Below, one piece after another: positions 51,315 through 60,279 of a stretch of DNA of 64,000 bases. The notes beneath the pieces were generated by a model, which saw only the letters and a program-made list of their open reading frames with translations, was not told the DNA's origin and ran no database searches. The position numbers and the translations under genes were made by a program. The first letter of the stretch is position 1. Each line of letters opens with the position of its first letter. The DNA is from Chryseobacterium jejuense (GTDB lineage: Bacteria; Bacteroidota; Bacteroidia; Flavobacteriales; Weeksellaceae), in the NCBI RefSeq assembly GCF_900100075.1, contig NZ_FNEG01000002.1:496001-560000 (forward strand), read 5' to 3'.

Positions 51315-52559
51315 ATGACAAACGAACAATATCAGGAAGCTATTGACTGGCTTTTCGTACAGATGCCCAACTATCAGATAGATGGGCAAAAGGCTTATAA
51401 ACCCGGGCTTGACAATATCATCAAACTTTGTGCTTACTTTGGAAACCCACAGGAGAAAATAAAATGCATCCATGTTGGTGGCACCAATGGGAAGGGATCT
51501 TCAAGCAATATGCTGTCATCTATCCTTCAGGAAGCCGGTTACAAAGTTGGGCTATATAATTCCCCACATCTTATTGATTTTACAGAGCGGATTAAAGTGG
51601 ACGGTAAAAACTGCCATAAAGAGTTTGTCTTCGATTTTATTCAGAAGCTTAAAAATATTCCGGAGGATATTAAGCCATCGTTCTTTGAGTTTACCACCAT
51701 TATGGCTTTTGAATATTTTTATCAACAGCAGGTAGATTTTGCAATCATTGAAGTAGGATTAGGTGGAAGGCTGGATTCTACTAATATTATAAAGCCTCTG
51801 GTTTCTGCTATTACAAATGTTCAACTTGACCATCAGAATATATTGGGAGATACTATTGAAGAAATAGCCGCTGAAAAAGCCGGAATTATTAAAAAGAACA
51901 TTCCAATTATCTCAGGTGACGAAAATGAAATTGTAAAAGCAATGATCACAGAAAAAGCAATGAAGGAAGACGCTCCTTTTATAGATGCTACTCTACTTCA
52001 TTCCGACCTTTCTTCTGATTTGAAAGGGAATTACCAGAAAAAGAACATCCGCGTAGTTTTAGCCATTGTTCAGGAACTAAGAAAACAGGATATTAATATT
52101 ACAGATATTGATCTGAAAAACGGATTACTAAATGTTCATCAAAACACAGGATTCATTGGACGTTGGTTTGAGTTCTCACAAAATCCGCTTACGATTTGTG
52201 ATACGGGACACAATCAGGCAGGTTTGGAGTATGTTTTTTCACAATTAAATTCTATATACAGGCACAAGCACGTCATTTTGGGGTTTGTAAATGATAAAAA
52301 AATAGATGAAGTGATGAATTTACTTCCTGAAAATTCTGAGTTTTATTTTGCCAAACCATCCATCAACAGGGGAAGACATCCCGAAGATTACGAAAACCTG
52401 CTTCAGGAGGCGAAAATTTTTTATAAAATTTTTAATTCCGTACAGGATGCGTATCTATCTGCAAAAGAACGATGTACAAATGAAGAAATGATTTTTATTG
52501 GCGGAAGTAACTTTGTTGTTGGAGATTTTTTAGAAAAAAATTTAAAGTTTAAAGAATAA
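51315..52559 (+). CDS. folC: bifunctional folylpolyglutamate/dihydrofolate synthase
   Basis: The 414-residue ligase starts with YQEAIDWLFVQMPNYQ and has the Mur-ligase-type P-loop HVGGTNGKGSSSNMLSS, NSPHLIDFTERI, the AGIIK segment and CDTGHNQAGLEYVF. It adds glutamate to dihydropteroate and to folates in the cytosol. It is a single gene; an ATTTTG just before the start might be part of a promoter. The tRNA-Val genes start 49 bases after the stop. Confidence 0.95.
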   Translation: MTNEQYQEAIDWLFVQMPNYQIDGQKAYKPGLDNIIKLCAYFGNPQEKIKCIHVGGTNGKGSSSNMLSSILQEAGYKVGLYNSPHLIDFTERIKVDGKNCHKEFVFDFIQKLKNIPEDIKPSFFEFTTIMAFEYFYQQQVDFAIIEVGLGGRLDSTNIIKPLVSAITNVQLDHQNILGDTIEEIAAEKAGIIKKNIPIISGDENEIVKAMITEKAMKEDAPFIDATLLHSDLSSDLKGNYQKKNIRVVLAIVQELRKQDINITDIDLKNGLLNVHQNTGFIGRWFEFSQNPLTICDTGHNQAGLEYVFSQLNSIYRHKHVILGFVNDKKIDEVMNLLPENSEFYFAKPSINRGRHPEDYENLLQEAKIFYKIFNSVQDAYLSAKERCTNEEMIFIGGSNFVVGDFLEKNLKFKE

Positions 52560-52563
52560 GTTG

Positions 52564-52571
52564 TATATTTG
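52564..52571 (+). promoter_or_regulatory. -7 promoter box of the tRNA-Val genes
   Basis: TATATTTG matches TAnnTTTG and lies 37 bases before the first tRNA. Confidence 0.5.
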
Positions 52572-52608
52572 CACCACTCTAAACGAGAAAACAACAAAAA
52601 AGTCTAGA

Positions 52609-52683
52609 GGGTTCTTAGCTCAGTTGGTTCAGAGCATCTGGTTTACACCCAGAGGGTCGGGGGTTCGAATCCCTCAGGACCCA
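52609..52683 (+). tRNA. tRNA-Val (anticodon UAC), copy 1
   Basis: The 75-nt cloverleaf has acceptor GGGTTCT/AGGACCC (one G-U pair), D-arm GCTC...GAGC, anticodon stem TCTGG/CCAGA around TTTACAC with anticodon TAC, and T-arm with GGTTCGAAT. No CCA is encoded. Confidence 0.95.
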
Positions 52684-52715
52684 CAGAAAGGAAACGAAAC
52701 CTTTAAAAAAAATTC

Positions 52716-52790
52716 GGGTTCTTAGCTCAGTTGGTTCAGAGCATCTGGTTTACACCCAGAGGGTCGGGGGTTCGAATCCCTCAGGACCCA
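52716..52790 (+). tRNA. tRNA-Val (anticodon UAC), copy 2
   Basis: It is identical to copy 1 over the whole 75 nt and separated from it by 32 nt. Confidence 0.95.
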
Positions 52791-52822
52791 CAAAAAGGAG
52801 ACGAAACCTTTAAAAAAAATTC

Positions 52823-52897
52823 GGGCTCTTAGCTCAGTTGGTTCAGAGCATCTGGTTTACACCCAGAGGGTCGGGGGTTCGAATCCCTCAGGGCCCA
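52823..52897 (+). tRNA. tRNA-Val (anticodon UAC), copy 3
   Basis: It differs from copies 1 and 2 only at acceptor pair 4-69 (T-A to C-G): GGGCTCT pairs with AGGGCCC. The body and anticodon loop are the same. Confidence 0.95.
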
Positions 52898-52898
52898 C

Positions 52899-52931
52899 AA
52901 AAAAACTCTCAGATTTCTGAGAGTTTTTTTA
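52899..52931 (+). terminator. rho-independent terminator after the tRNA genes
   Basis: AAAAACTCTCAGA and TCTGAGAGTTTTT form a 13-bp stem with a TT centre, ending in T-run. Confidence 0.92.
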
Positions 52932-52946
52932 TTATTTATTTTGAAT

Positions 52947-53831
52947 TTATTTCATCTTTCTTACCAACATAGCCAACTTATAAAAATCAAAATACCGTAT
53001 ACTAGGGTTCTCTGAAAGAAGATTAGTCCTTATTTTTTTTTCACAAACCTTATAAATAGACAGGAACAATGGGACAAGCCCAAACCGCTTCAATATTACG
53101 GCTGCTTTATAGACCTTAATATCTTTAATAAAGGTATTGTTTTGTGGATTTTTTGAAAGCCGGAATAAAGACCCCATCCCTATTTCCGCTTTTCCCAGAA
53201 AAACAGCATTACTTGTATCATCTACATGAATAACAGGATTAGTCATCGCAAGAAATTTTATTTCATTTTGTTCCAAAAGTTTAGCGAAAACGAAATCTTC
53301 ATATCCATACTCCGTCAACATTTCGTTAAAAGGGAATTTTTCAAAAATTTTTTTTGAGATAATAAAATTTACGGTTTTAAATAATGAAAAATCATAGGAC
53401 CGACTGCCAAAAAAAATTTCTCTTTCCACAGAATACCTGTTTCTAAGAGTGGACGCATATTGGGGGTCAATTATAAAACTCCCGTAGATAAGTTCTAAAT
53501 CGGGTTGTTTATTTATTTCAGATATATAATTCCACAGGAAAGCTTTCTCAGCTATTTTAACATCACAATCCAGGAATAAGAGGTATTCCCCCGAAGAATA
53601 TTGCAGAAAGAGATTACGGATCCTGGAACGTCCGATATTTTCTTCCAGGAAAACCAGCTTTTTCACCTGACTTTGAAGTTCTTCATTAATTACTTTAAAG
53701 GCAGCATCTGAAGCATCATCTATCAATATAATTTCAGCATCAATGTTATGGCTATCAATTTCTTTTTTTAAATCAAAGACCAATTCACGGACATCAAAAT
53801 TATAGACAGGAATACAGATTGACAACTTCAT
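52947..53831 (-). CDS. family 2 glycosyltransferase
   Basis: The 294-residue enzyme begins MKLSICIPVYNFDVREL, the GT2 start, with LIDDASDAAF and the metal-binding FLDCDVKIAEKAF (DxD-type). It adds a sugar from an activated donor to an acceptor in envelope glycan synthesis; neither donor nor acceptor can be named. The ATG at 53831 is preferred because an earlier start lies in the preceding gene. It is last in sufE-GT9-GT2 order on the minus strand. Confidence 0.88.
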   Translation of the reverse strand: MKLSICIPVYNFDVRELVFDLKKEIDSHNIDAEIILIDDASDAAFKVINEELQSQVKKLVFLEENIGRSRIRNLFLQYSSGEYLLFLDCDVKIAEKAFLWNYISEINKQPDLELIYGSFIIDPQYASTLRNRYSVEREIFFGSRSYDFSLFKTVNFIISKKIFEKFPFNEMLTEYGYEDFVFAKLLEQNEIKFLAMTNPVIHVDDTSNAVFLGKAEIGMGSLFRLSKNPQNNTFIKDIKVYKAAVILKRFGLVPLFLSIYKVCEKKIRTNLLSENPSIRYFDFYKLAMLVRKMK

Positions 53832-53835
53832 GATG

Positions 53836-54801
53836 TCAGATTTTCTCAACGACCTTTTGAATACTGAACTCTTCAAGACAAGCCCAATCTCCCCTATAGC
53901 ATTCCTTATCACCAAAAACGGAACACGGCCTGCAGGAAAGGTCTTTTACCTGTACTACATCATCTTCACTCTGTCCGAATCCTAAAAATCCGGCGTAAGG
54001 GTGCGTTGCACACCAAATAGAAACACATCGTGTTCCCATCAGGCTTGCCAAATGCATATTCGCAGAGTCCATAGAGATCATTACTTCTAGTTCCGAAATC
54101 TTCTGAAGCTCTTCAGTAAGGCTTAATTTTCCGGAAAGACTTTTCGTATTTGGGATCTGATTTTCCCAAGACTCAAGAGTCTCAGTTTCTTTTTTTCCGC
54201 CTCCAAAGAAGTATACCGTATGCTTCTGAGCCAAAAGTGTGGCCAATTCAAACGATTTTTCCAGTGGAAGCATTTTTCCTTTATGTTGAGCAAAAGGTGC
54301 AAAACCAATACCCGACTTATGTTCTGAAAGTGGTCTTAATTTTTGCGAAAGTTCTACTTTAAAACCCATTTCACGGAAAACATCTGCATACCGTTCAACT
54401 GTTTTTTTTAATTGAACTTTATCCAGATTCCAGACATCAGTAAGATGTTCTTTTTCCTCTTTTCCTTTATCTATTTTGAAAACCTTTAAGCCTTTTCTTC
54501 TGTAAATCCTATCCAAGATTTTGGTTCTGATCACATCATGAAGGTTGGCAATATAATCCGGTTTGAATTCTTTAATCAATTCATCTCCCAATCTTCTCAG
54601 TCCAAAGAAGCCTTTATAGTCATCTACATTAATTCCTTTAAATATAACATTAGGAACACCTGCAAACAATGCTTCAAAGTTCTTTCTGGAAACCATGACA
54701 ATCTCCACACCGGGATTTTGCTCTAAAAATTCCTTAAAAACAGGAACCGTCATGGCAACATCTCCAAATGCAGAAAAACGATATGCTAAAATTCTGGTCA
54801 C
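53836..54801 (-). CDS. family 9 glycosyltransferase (heptosyltransferase-like)
   Basis: The 321-residue protein fits the GT9 (WaaC/WaaF-like) fold: ILAYRFSAFGDVAMTVPVFKEF at the start, GFAPFAQHKGKMLPLEKSFELA, and MISMDSANMHLASLMGTRCVSIWCATHPYAGF near the end. It likely transfers a heptose-type or related sugar to the lipopolysaccharide core. The stop of sufE is 2 bases upstream and the GT2 start 4 bases downstream, so the three are one transcript. Confidence 0.88.
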   Translation of the reverse strand: MTRILAYRFSAFGDVAMTVPVFKEFLEQNPGVEIVMVSRKNFEALFAGVPNVIFKGINVDDYKGFFGLRRLGDELIKEFKPDYIANLHDVIRTKILDRIYRRKGLKVFKIDKGKEEKEHLTDVWNLDKVQLKKTVERYADVFREMGFKVELSQKLRPLSEHKSGIGFAPFAQHKGKMLPLEKSFELATLLAQKHTVYFFGGGKKETETLESWENQIPNTKSLSGKLSLTEELQKISELEVMISMDSANMHLASLMGTRCVSIWCATHPYAGFLGFGQSEDDVVQVKDLSCRPCSVFGDKECYRGDWACLEEFSIQKVVEKI

Positions 54802-54803
54802 GA

Positions 54804-55223
54804 TTATGATTTCAGCTGGTAAGCTACTGCGTAAAATTTGATTTGTTTAGTCATGGCCATCAATCCATTAGCTCTGGATGGTGAAAGAAATTCCTGTAAT
54901 CCAATCTCTGAAATAAACTCAAAGTCAGAATCTAGGATTTCCTGAGTAGAATGCCCACTGTAAATGCTCACCAAAAGAGAGACAATACCTTTGGGTAAAA
55001 TTCCGTCTGAATCTGCATCAAAGAAAAGTTTACCTTCTTTAAATTCAGCATCTATCCAAACTTTGCTCTGGCAGCCTTTAATGAGATTTTCATCTGTTTT
55101 CTTATCTTCCGAAAGTCCTTTCAGTTCTTTTCCAAGGTCAATGATGTATTCATATTTCTGCTCCCAGTCGTCAAGAAACGCAAATTCGTCGATAATTTCC
55201 TGCTGTTTTTCCTTAATGGTCAT
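54804..55223 (-). CDS. sufE: SufE-family sulfur acceptor protein
   Basis: The 139-residue protein has the SufE start IIDEFAFLDDWEQKYEYIIDLGKEL and the active Cys in LIKGCQSKVWIDAEF, and continues GIVSLLVSIYSGHSTQEIL, SPSRANGLMAM. It accepts persulfide sulfur from SufS for Fe-S cluster assembly. It lies two bases before the GT9 gene and no suf gene is adjacent, so it has been separated from its usual cluster. Confidence 0.92.
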   Translation of the reverse strand: MTIKEKQQEIIDEFAFLDDWEQKYEYIIDLGKELKGLSEDKKTDENLIKGCQSKVWIDAEFKEGKLFFDADSDGILPKGIVSLLVSIYSGHSTQEILDSDFEFISEIGLQEFLSPSRANGLMAMTKQIKFYAVAYQLKS

Positions 55224-55322
55224 TGTAAATCAAATTTCTTTGTGCAAAGATAGTAAATTATGCTTTAGACCTAAAGTGTTAGTCCAAAGCTAATTTAAGG
55301 AATATTACGCTATGAAAACAGT

Positions 55323-56435
55323 CTATTGCTTAAAGCCTAATGAATTAGAAGCTTTCTGAAAAACGTGCAATAGCTTAATTTCTTCATTTTCCCAACAAAG
55401 TGCTTCAGATGCTTTTTCCAATTCCACCTGATAGTTAAGTCTTCCTTTTGCTAAAACTTTCTTTACTGCAGCTGCAATATTTTCCGGCTGATGATCTTTA
55501 ATTAACTCCCCCACATCAAACTGGCTTTTAATATTCTGAAGTTCGGGAAGCTTTGACAAAATCAAAGGAACTCTTGCCTGAATACAATCTAAAACCTTAT
55601 TGGGTAAAGAATACAGATAACTATCTCCCCCATTCTCTTCAATACTCATTCCGCAATCAGCAGTTAATGTAACCTTTCTTAGGTCTTCGGGCTTTAATTT
55701 TCCAAGAAACTGAACCTTATGCTGAAGGTTTTCCTTCATTACAAGCTCTTCATATTCTTTTTTCATCGGCCCATCGCCTGCAATTTTCAACTGTACATGA
55801 TCCATATGATGCATGGCAAGTATCACTTTATCAATTCCCCTAAAAGGATTAATGGCTCCCTGATACAACAGTATTTTAGAGTTATTTTGGGGAATATCAA
55901 GCTTAAAATCTAATCTTCTGGGTGAATTTTGAACAATTACCGGACTTATTCCATATTTTTTTTCAAACCATTTTCCATAACTTCCGCTTGCAGTTATCAT
56001 CCATGTCAGCTTCGGAATGACAGTCTTTTCGACATAACGCCACAATTTTTGTGACATTTTGCCCTGAACAGCAGGCATTTCCGAAAAAATCTCATGACTA
56101 TCAAAAATCAAAGGAATATTTAATTTCCGAGCAATAAGATAGTTGGGATACAACGCATCAATATCGTTGGCATGAAGAATTGTATTTTGATCTGCTTTTT
56201 TTTTGAGCTCATGATATAGCTTCCAATTGAATTCAAAATAAGCTGTTTTCAAACTTTTTGAAGCCAAATGAATTCTTGAGAACGGATAAGGACGCTGCAT
56301 TTCTTCTGCACCATTCCAGTCATTTCCAATCAACTCAATCTCATATCCATTTTCATATAAAGTCCGGCATACCTTTTCAATACGCTGGTCTGTAAATAAA
56401 TTACTGAAGGCAGATGTGATGATTTTTTTCTTCAT
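55323..56435 (-). CDS. family 4 glycosyltransferase
   Basis: The 370-residue enzyme has a Rossmann-like N-terminal half (IITSAFSNLFTDQRIEKV) and a GT4 C-terminal half with QGAINPFRGIDKVILAM, KIAGDGPMKKEYEEL and the nucleotide-sugar-contact SIEENGGDSYLYSLPNKVLD. It probably adds sugars to an envelope polysaccharide. The start at 56435 is supported because the TAA of the small upstream gene ends on the same base. It is second in a two-gene operon. Confidence 0.9.
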   Translation of the reverse strand: MKKKIITSAFSNLFTDQRIEKVCRTLYENGYEIELIGNDWNGAEEMQRPYPFSRIHLASKSLKTAYFEFNWKLYHELKKKADQNTILHANDIDALYPNYLIARKLNIPLIFDSHEIFSEMPAVQGKMSQKLWRYVEKTVIPKLTWMITASGSYGKWFEKKYGISPVIVQNSPRRLDFKLDIPQNNSKILLYQGAINPFRGIDKVILAMHHMDHVQLKIAGDGPMKKEYEELVMKENLQHKVQFLGKLKPEDLRKVTLTADCGMSIEENGGDSYLYSLPNKVLDCIQARVPLILSKLPELQNIKSQFDVGELIKDHQPENIAAAVKKVLAKGRLNYQVELEKASEALCWENEEIKLLHVFQKASNSLGFKQ

Positions 56436-56659
56436 TAAGCTTTTTTTCCAAGCAATAAATGATAGATTTGAATAAAGCAAATAAGTCCATTCGGGATGAT
56501 GACCGGCCATAACGGTCCGCTAAAGAAACCATAAATGACAAAACATGCACAGCCAATCATGTTAACAATTCTGATTTTTCTTACATCTTTTAGTATGAAA
56601 CTCAATACGATAAAAACTGAGGCTGAGTATCCGACGTAAGTGACAATTTCAGGATTCAT
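56435..56659 (-). CDS. YgjV-like small membrane protein
   Basis: The 74-residue protein has three hydrophobic stretches (YVGYSASVFIVLSFIL, IVNMIGCACFVIYGFF and WPVIIPNGLICFIQIYHLLL), fitting the YgjV-like family related to half-SWEET type proteins. It is probably inner-membrane and might transport a small sugar or intermediate, but no function is shown. Its stop shares one base with the start of the glycosyltransferase gene. Confidence 0.78.
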   Translation of the reverse strand: MNPEIVTYVGYSASVFIVLSFILKDVRKIRIVNMIGCACFVIYGFFSGPLWPVIIPNGLICFIQIYHLLLGKKA

Positions 56660-56810
56660 TGGGATTTTTTAATGATAACAAACTTAATCATTTTCAATAA
56701 GATAATAAAATTTTTTCTGCCATAAAGTCATTTATTGATTTTTGGTAAAATATTTGTAATTTAGATAATGAATAAATGGCACTGTTGCTTTTATTCTAAT
56801 GAGATATATT

Positions 56811-59357
56811 ATGGATTATAAGTTTTCACAAGGTTTGAGCCAGGTGTTCAAACAAAGCAAAAGCGAAGCTAAGAGGCTGAAAAGTGAATTTCTTAATACA
56901 GAACATCTACTTTTAGGTATTATAAAAACGGAAAACTCTGCAAAAGAAATCCTTCAAAACCTCAATGCGGATTTAACACAAATCAGAAGAAAAATTGAAA
57001 CTCTAAATACAGCAAGTCTAAATCCTATTTCTGAGGAGGTTACCAATATTTCTTTCACCAAAATGGCAGATCATGCTATTAAGCGTGCGGAGTTAGAATG
57101 CCGACAGTACAAAAGCAATGAAATTAATACCGTTCACCTGCTTTTAGGTATTCTATATAAATATGAGGATCCTACTTCAAATATTTTGGGAGCTTATGAC
57201 ATCGACTATGAGGGTGTTTCAAGAGAGTACCAGACTATGCTTAAAAATTCCGGGCAGTCACCACAAATGAGTGCTTATGATGACGATGATGAAAGAGAGG
57301 AATTTGAGCAAATGAGAAAGCCTACAGGAAATTTAGGCTCTGCAAAAAGCAAAACTCCTACATTGGACAACTTTGGTAGAGATTTAACGTCTTTAGCAAG
57401 GGATGGAAAATTAGACCCAGTAATTGGACGTGAGAAAGAAATTGAGAGAGTATCTCAGATCTTATCCCGTAGAAAGAAAAACAACCCACTTCTTATCGGG
57501 GAGCCCGGGGTTGGTAAATCTGCAATTGCAGAAGGGTTAGCTTTAAGAATTCAGCAGAAAAAAGTTTCCCGAGTTCTTTACGGAAAACGTGTTATCACAT
57601 TAGACCTTGCTAGTTTAGTAGCAGGAACCAAATATCGTGGTCAGTTTGAGGAAAGAATGAAGGCTATCATGACTGAACTTGAAAAAAACAGAGATGTCAT
57701 CTTATTTATTGATGAGCTTCACACTATCGTAGGTGCAGGAAGTTCTACAGGAAGTTTAGACGCATCCAATATGTTCAAACCTGCGTTAGCTAGAGGTGAG
57801 ATTCAATGCATTGGAGCAACTACTCTGGATGAATACCGTCAGTATATTGAAAAAGACGGAGCTTTAGAGAGAAGATTCCAGAAAGTAATGGTGGAACCTA
57901 CTTCTATTGATGAAACCATTCAGATTCTGAACCAGATTAAAGATAAATATGAAGAGCACCATAATGTAATTTATACTCCTGAAGCAATTCTGGCTTGTGT
58001 CAATTTGACATCCAGATATATTACAGACCGTTTCCTTCCGGACAAAGCTATTGATGCAATGGATGAGGCTGGTTCAAGAGTTTACATCAAGAACATGAAA
58101 GTTCCTACCGAGATCATTGATTTTGAAAAGAAAATTGAAGAGATCAAGGAATTGAAACAAAAAGCTGTGAAGGCTCAGGATTATCTTGAAGCAAGAAAGC
58201 TTAAAGATGAGGAAGAACGTCTTCAGATGGAACTGAATGCTGCCCAGGACAAATGGGATAAGGATGTAAAAGAGAAAAAAGAAACCGTAAGTGAAGAAAA
58301 TGTAGCGGAAGTGGTTTCTATGATGAGTGGAGTTCCGGTAACGAAAGTTGGTAAAAACGAACTTGACAAACTGGCTCAAATGGATGAAAAACTTAACGGA
58401 AAAGTTATTGGTCAGGAAGATGCTGTGAAAAAGGTAGTGAAAGCTATTCAAAGAAACAGAGCAGGTCTTAAAGATCCTAACCGTCCTATTGGTACCTTTA
58501 TCTTCCTTGGAACAACAGGGGTTGGTAAAACCGAGCTTGCAAAAGTAATGGCAAGAGAGCTTTTTGAGTCTGATGAGTCTTTGATCCGAATCGACATGAG
58601 TGAATACATGGAAAAATTCGCTGTTTCAAGATTAGTGGGTGCGCCTCCGGGATACGTTGGATACGAAGAAGGTGGTCAGCTGACTGAAGCGGTAAGAAGA
58701 AAACCTTATGCTGTGGTTCTTTTGGATGAGATTGAAAAAGCTCACCCGGATGTATTCAATATCCTGTTACAGATTCTTGATGAAGGACATGTTACAGATA
58801 GTTTAGGTAGAAAAATCGACTTTAGAAATACGATCATTATCCTTACTTCTAACATTGGAACAAGAGATCTTAAAGATTTCGGAGATGGTGTAGGATTTGG
58901 TACTTCAGCTAAGAAAACAACTTCAGATTCAAGAGCAAGAAGCACCATTGAAAATGCCCTTAAAAAAGCATTTGCTCCGGAATTCTTAAACAGAATTGAT
59001 GACATTGTGATCTTCAACTCTCTTGTACAGGATGATATCAAGAAAATCATTGATATTGAACTGAACAAACTATATGGCAGACTTGAAAAGTTAGGCTATA
59101 AAGTGGAATTAACTGAGGAAGCAAAAGACTTTATTTCTGAAAAAGGATGGGATAAAGACTTCGGTGCAAGACCATTGAAGAGAGCTATTCAGAAGTACAT
59201 TGAGGATTTATTGGCAGAAATGCTTGTGAATAAACAACTGAACGAAGGTGAAACTGTAATTCTTGAGCTTAACGAAGCAAAAGATGGGTTAGTAGGGGGA
59301 AAAACTTCAAAAGCTAAGAAATCATCAGCGGCTGAAAAATCTTCGCCTCAATCTTAA
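56811..59357 (+). CDS. clpC: ClpC-type AAA+ protease ATPase
   Basis: The 848-residue protein has a Clp_N double repeat (about 1-150), an AAA1 domain with GEPGVGKSAIAEG, a UVR-like middle segment DYLEARKLKDEEERLQ, an AAA2 domain with GTTGVGKTELAK and ILLQILDEGHVTDSLG, and a short basic tail. It unfolds proteins for the ClpP protease and can act with adaptors. The start MDYKFSQG at 56811 is preferred to the one at 56799. It is a single gene; a terminator follows. Confidence 0.97.
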   Translation: MDYKFSQGLSQVFKQSKSEAKRLKSEFLNTEHLLLGIIKTENSAKEILQNLNADLTQIRRKIETLNTASLNPISEEVTNISFTKMADHAIKRAELECRQYKSNEINTVHLLLGILYKYEDPTSNILGAYDIDYEGVSREYQTMLKNSGQSPQMSAYDDDDEREEFEQMRKPTGNLGSAKSKTPTLDNFGRDLTSLARDGKLDPVIGREKEIERVSQILSRRKKNNPLLIGEPGVGKSAIAEGLALRIQQKKVSRVLYGKRVITLDLASLVAGTKYRGQFEERMKAIMTELEKNRDVILFIDELHTIVGAGSSTGSLDASNMFKPALARGEIQCIGATTLDEYRQYIEKDGALERRFQKVMVEPTSIDETIQILNQIKDKYEEHHNVIYTPEAILACVNLTSRYITDRFLPDKAIDAMDEAGSRVYIKNMKVPTEIIDFEKKIEEIKELKQKAVKAQDYLEARKLKDEEERLQMELNAAQDKWDKDVKEKKETVSEENVAEVVSMMSGVPVTKVGKNELDKLAQMDEKLNGKVIGQEDAVKKVVKAIQRNRAGLKDPNRPIGTFIFLGTTGVGKTELAKVMARELFESDESLIRIDMSEYMEKFAVSRLVGAPPGYVGYEEGGQLTEAVRRKPYAVVLLDEIEKAHPDVFNILLQILDEGHVTDSLGRKIDFRNTIIILTSNIGTRDLKDFGDGVGFGTSAKKTTSDSRARSTIENALKKAFAPEFLNRIDDIVIFNSLVQDDIKKIIDIELNKLYGRLEKLGYKVELTEEAKDFISEKGWDKDFGARPLKRAIQKYIEDLLAEMLVNKQLNEGETVILELNEAKDGLVGGKTSKAKKSSAAEKSSPQS

Positions 59358-59378
59358 ATAAATAATTTAATTTTAATA

Positions 59379-59417
59379 AAAAAGCACTGGGAAAACTCCT
59401 GGTGCTTTTTGTTTTTT
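59379..59417 (+). terminator. rho-independent terminator after clpC
   Basis: AAAAAGCAC and GTGCTTTTT pair around a loop of 14 nt and are followed by GTTTTTT. Confidence 0.8.
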
Positions 59418-59426
59418 ATACGTTTT

Positions 59427-59480
59427 GGCTAAAGCCAATGTGATTTTAATATTTTTATTAGATGGGCTAAAAAGCCCATC
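59427..59480. repeat. two-hairpin dispersed repeat, copy 2
   Basis: GGCTAAAGCC (59427-59436) and, 24 bases later, GATGGGCTAAAAAGCCCATC (59461-59480) form two hairpins. It matches the layout of the 8351-8400 copy. Confidence 0.7.
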
Positions 59481-59543
59481 CCTATTGAATTTATATTATG
59501 ATGTTTTAAAAATACAGCTAAGCCTTTTCAATAGATATAATGG

Positions 59544-60071
59544 CTAAAGTCCCACTACAAATCCGATGTTTGGAACCAAGCCACTCGAAAACACACTCGA
59601 TCTTTCTTTCCAAAGTACATTATACATCAATCCTAACTGCAAAAAAGAATTGTTTCCGATTCTTTGCATATAACCACCTCCAAGATAAAGTGCATTTTCT
59701 TCTCTGCTATCTTTATAATCGTAATATTTATCTTTATAATTGATAAAATAATGTTGAAAATTAGCACTCAAGAAAAATGTTCTTGCAATGTAATAATTAG
59801 CAAATGGTCCTACTCCGAACATGGTGGAGGAATGATAATTAGACGTTTGCCACGTCACACTACCCGCTACTCCTCCTTCCAGATCATCGGTAATTCTATA
59901 CCCCACTCTTGGGGAAGCCTGCAAACTAAAATAGCTGTTGCTTCCAAATCCCACACCAATCCCGCCACCGAAAGTCCATTTGTTGTTTTCTTGTACGGGA
60001 GTACCTACTGAAACCTGAGAAAAGACGGATGCTGAAGTCAGTAGCATCATCGAAATAATAAACTTTTTCAT
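59544..60071 (-). CDS. outer-membrane beta-barrel protein
   Basis: The 175-residue protein has a signal peptide (MKKFIISMMLLTSASVFSQ) and alternating strands with WTFGGGIGVGFGS, VGYRITDDLEGGVAGSVTW, FANYYIARTFFLSANFQHYF, ALYLGGGYMQRIG and a final segment GLVPNIGFVVGL. It fits the family of small eight-stranded outer-membrane barrels. The substrate is unknown. It is a single gene convergent with clpC. Confidence 0.85.
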   Translation of the reverse strand: MKKFIISMMLLTSASVFSQVSVGTPVQENNKWTFGGGIGVGFGSNSYFSLQASPRVGYRITDDLEGGVAGSVTWQTSNYHSSTMFGVGPFANYYIARTFFLSANFQHYFINYKDKYYDYKDSREENALYLGGGYMQRIGNNSFLQLGLMYNVLWKERSSVFSSGLVPNIGFVVGL

Positions 60072-60221
60072 ATTTAATTTTTTATTTTGTTCTAAAATTT
60101 ATAATCCATCCCTATTCAATCTGCTTTTGGATGTTGTAAACGTTATGATTGGTGGCTTTGATATGACTATCGTTTTTATCAATGTTTAAAATTATGGTTT
60201 TTTTACGAATTTATTTAGTTG

Positions 60222-60229
60222 TATTTTTG
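60222..60229 (+). promoter_or_regulatory. -7 promoter box of mnmA
   Basis: TATTTTTG matches TAnnTTTG and lies 50 bases before the start at 60280. Confidence 0.45.
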
Positions 60230-60279
60230 CAGCGTCAAACTAAGAACTCCCGTTAAGAGTTTCGTAAAATTGAAATACA

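Larger units (their letters stand above)
52609..52897 (+). repeat. tandem 107-nt repeat units
   Basis: Each unit holds one tRNA-Val gene and a near-identical 32-nt spacer (CGAAACCTTTAAAAAAAATTC at its end). The arrangement indicates recent tandem duplication. Confidence 0.9.
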
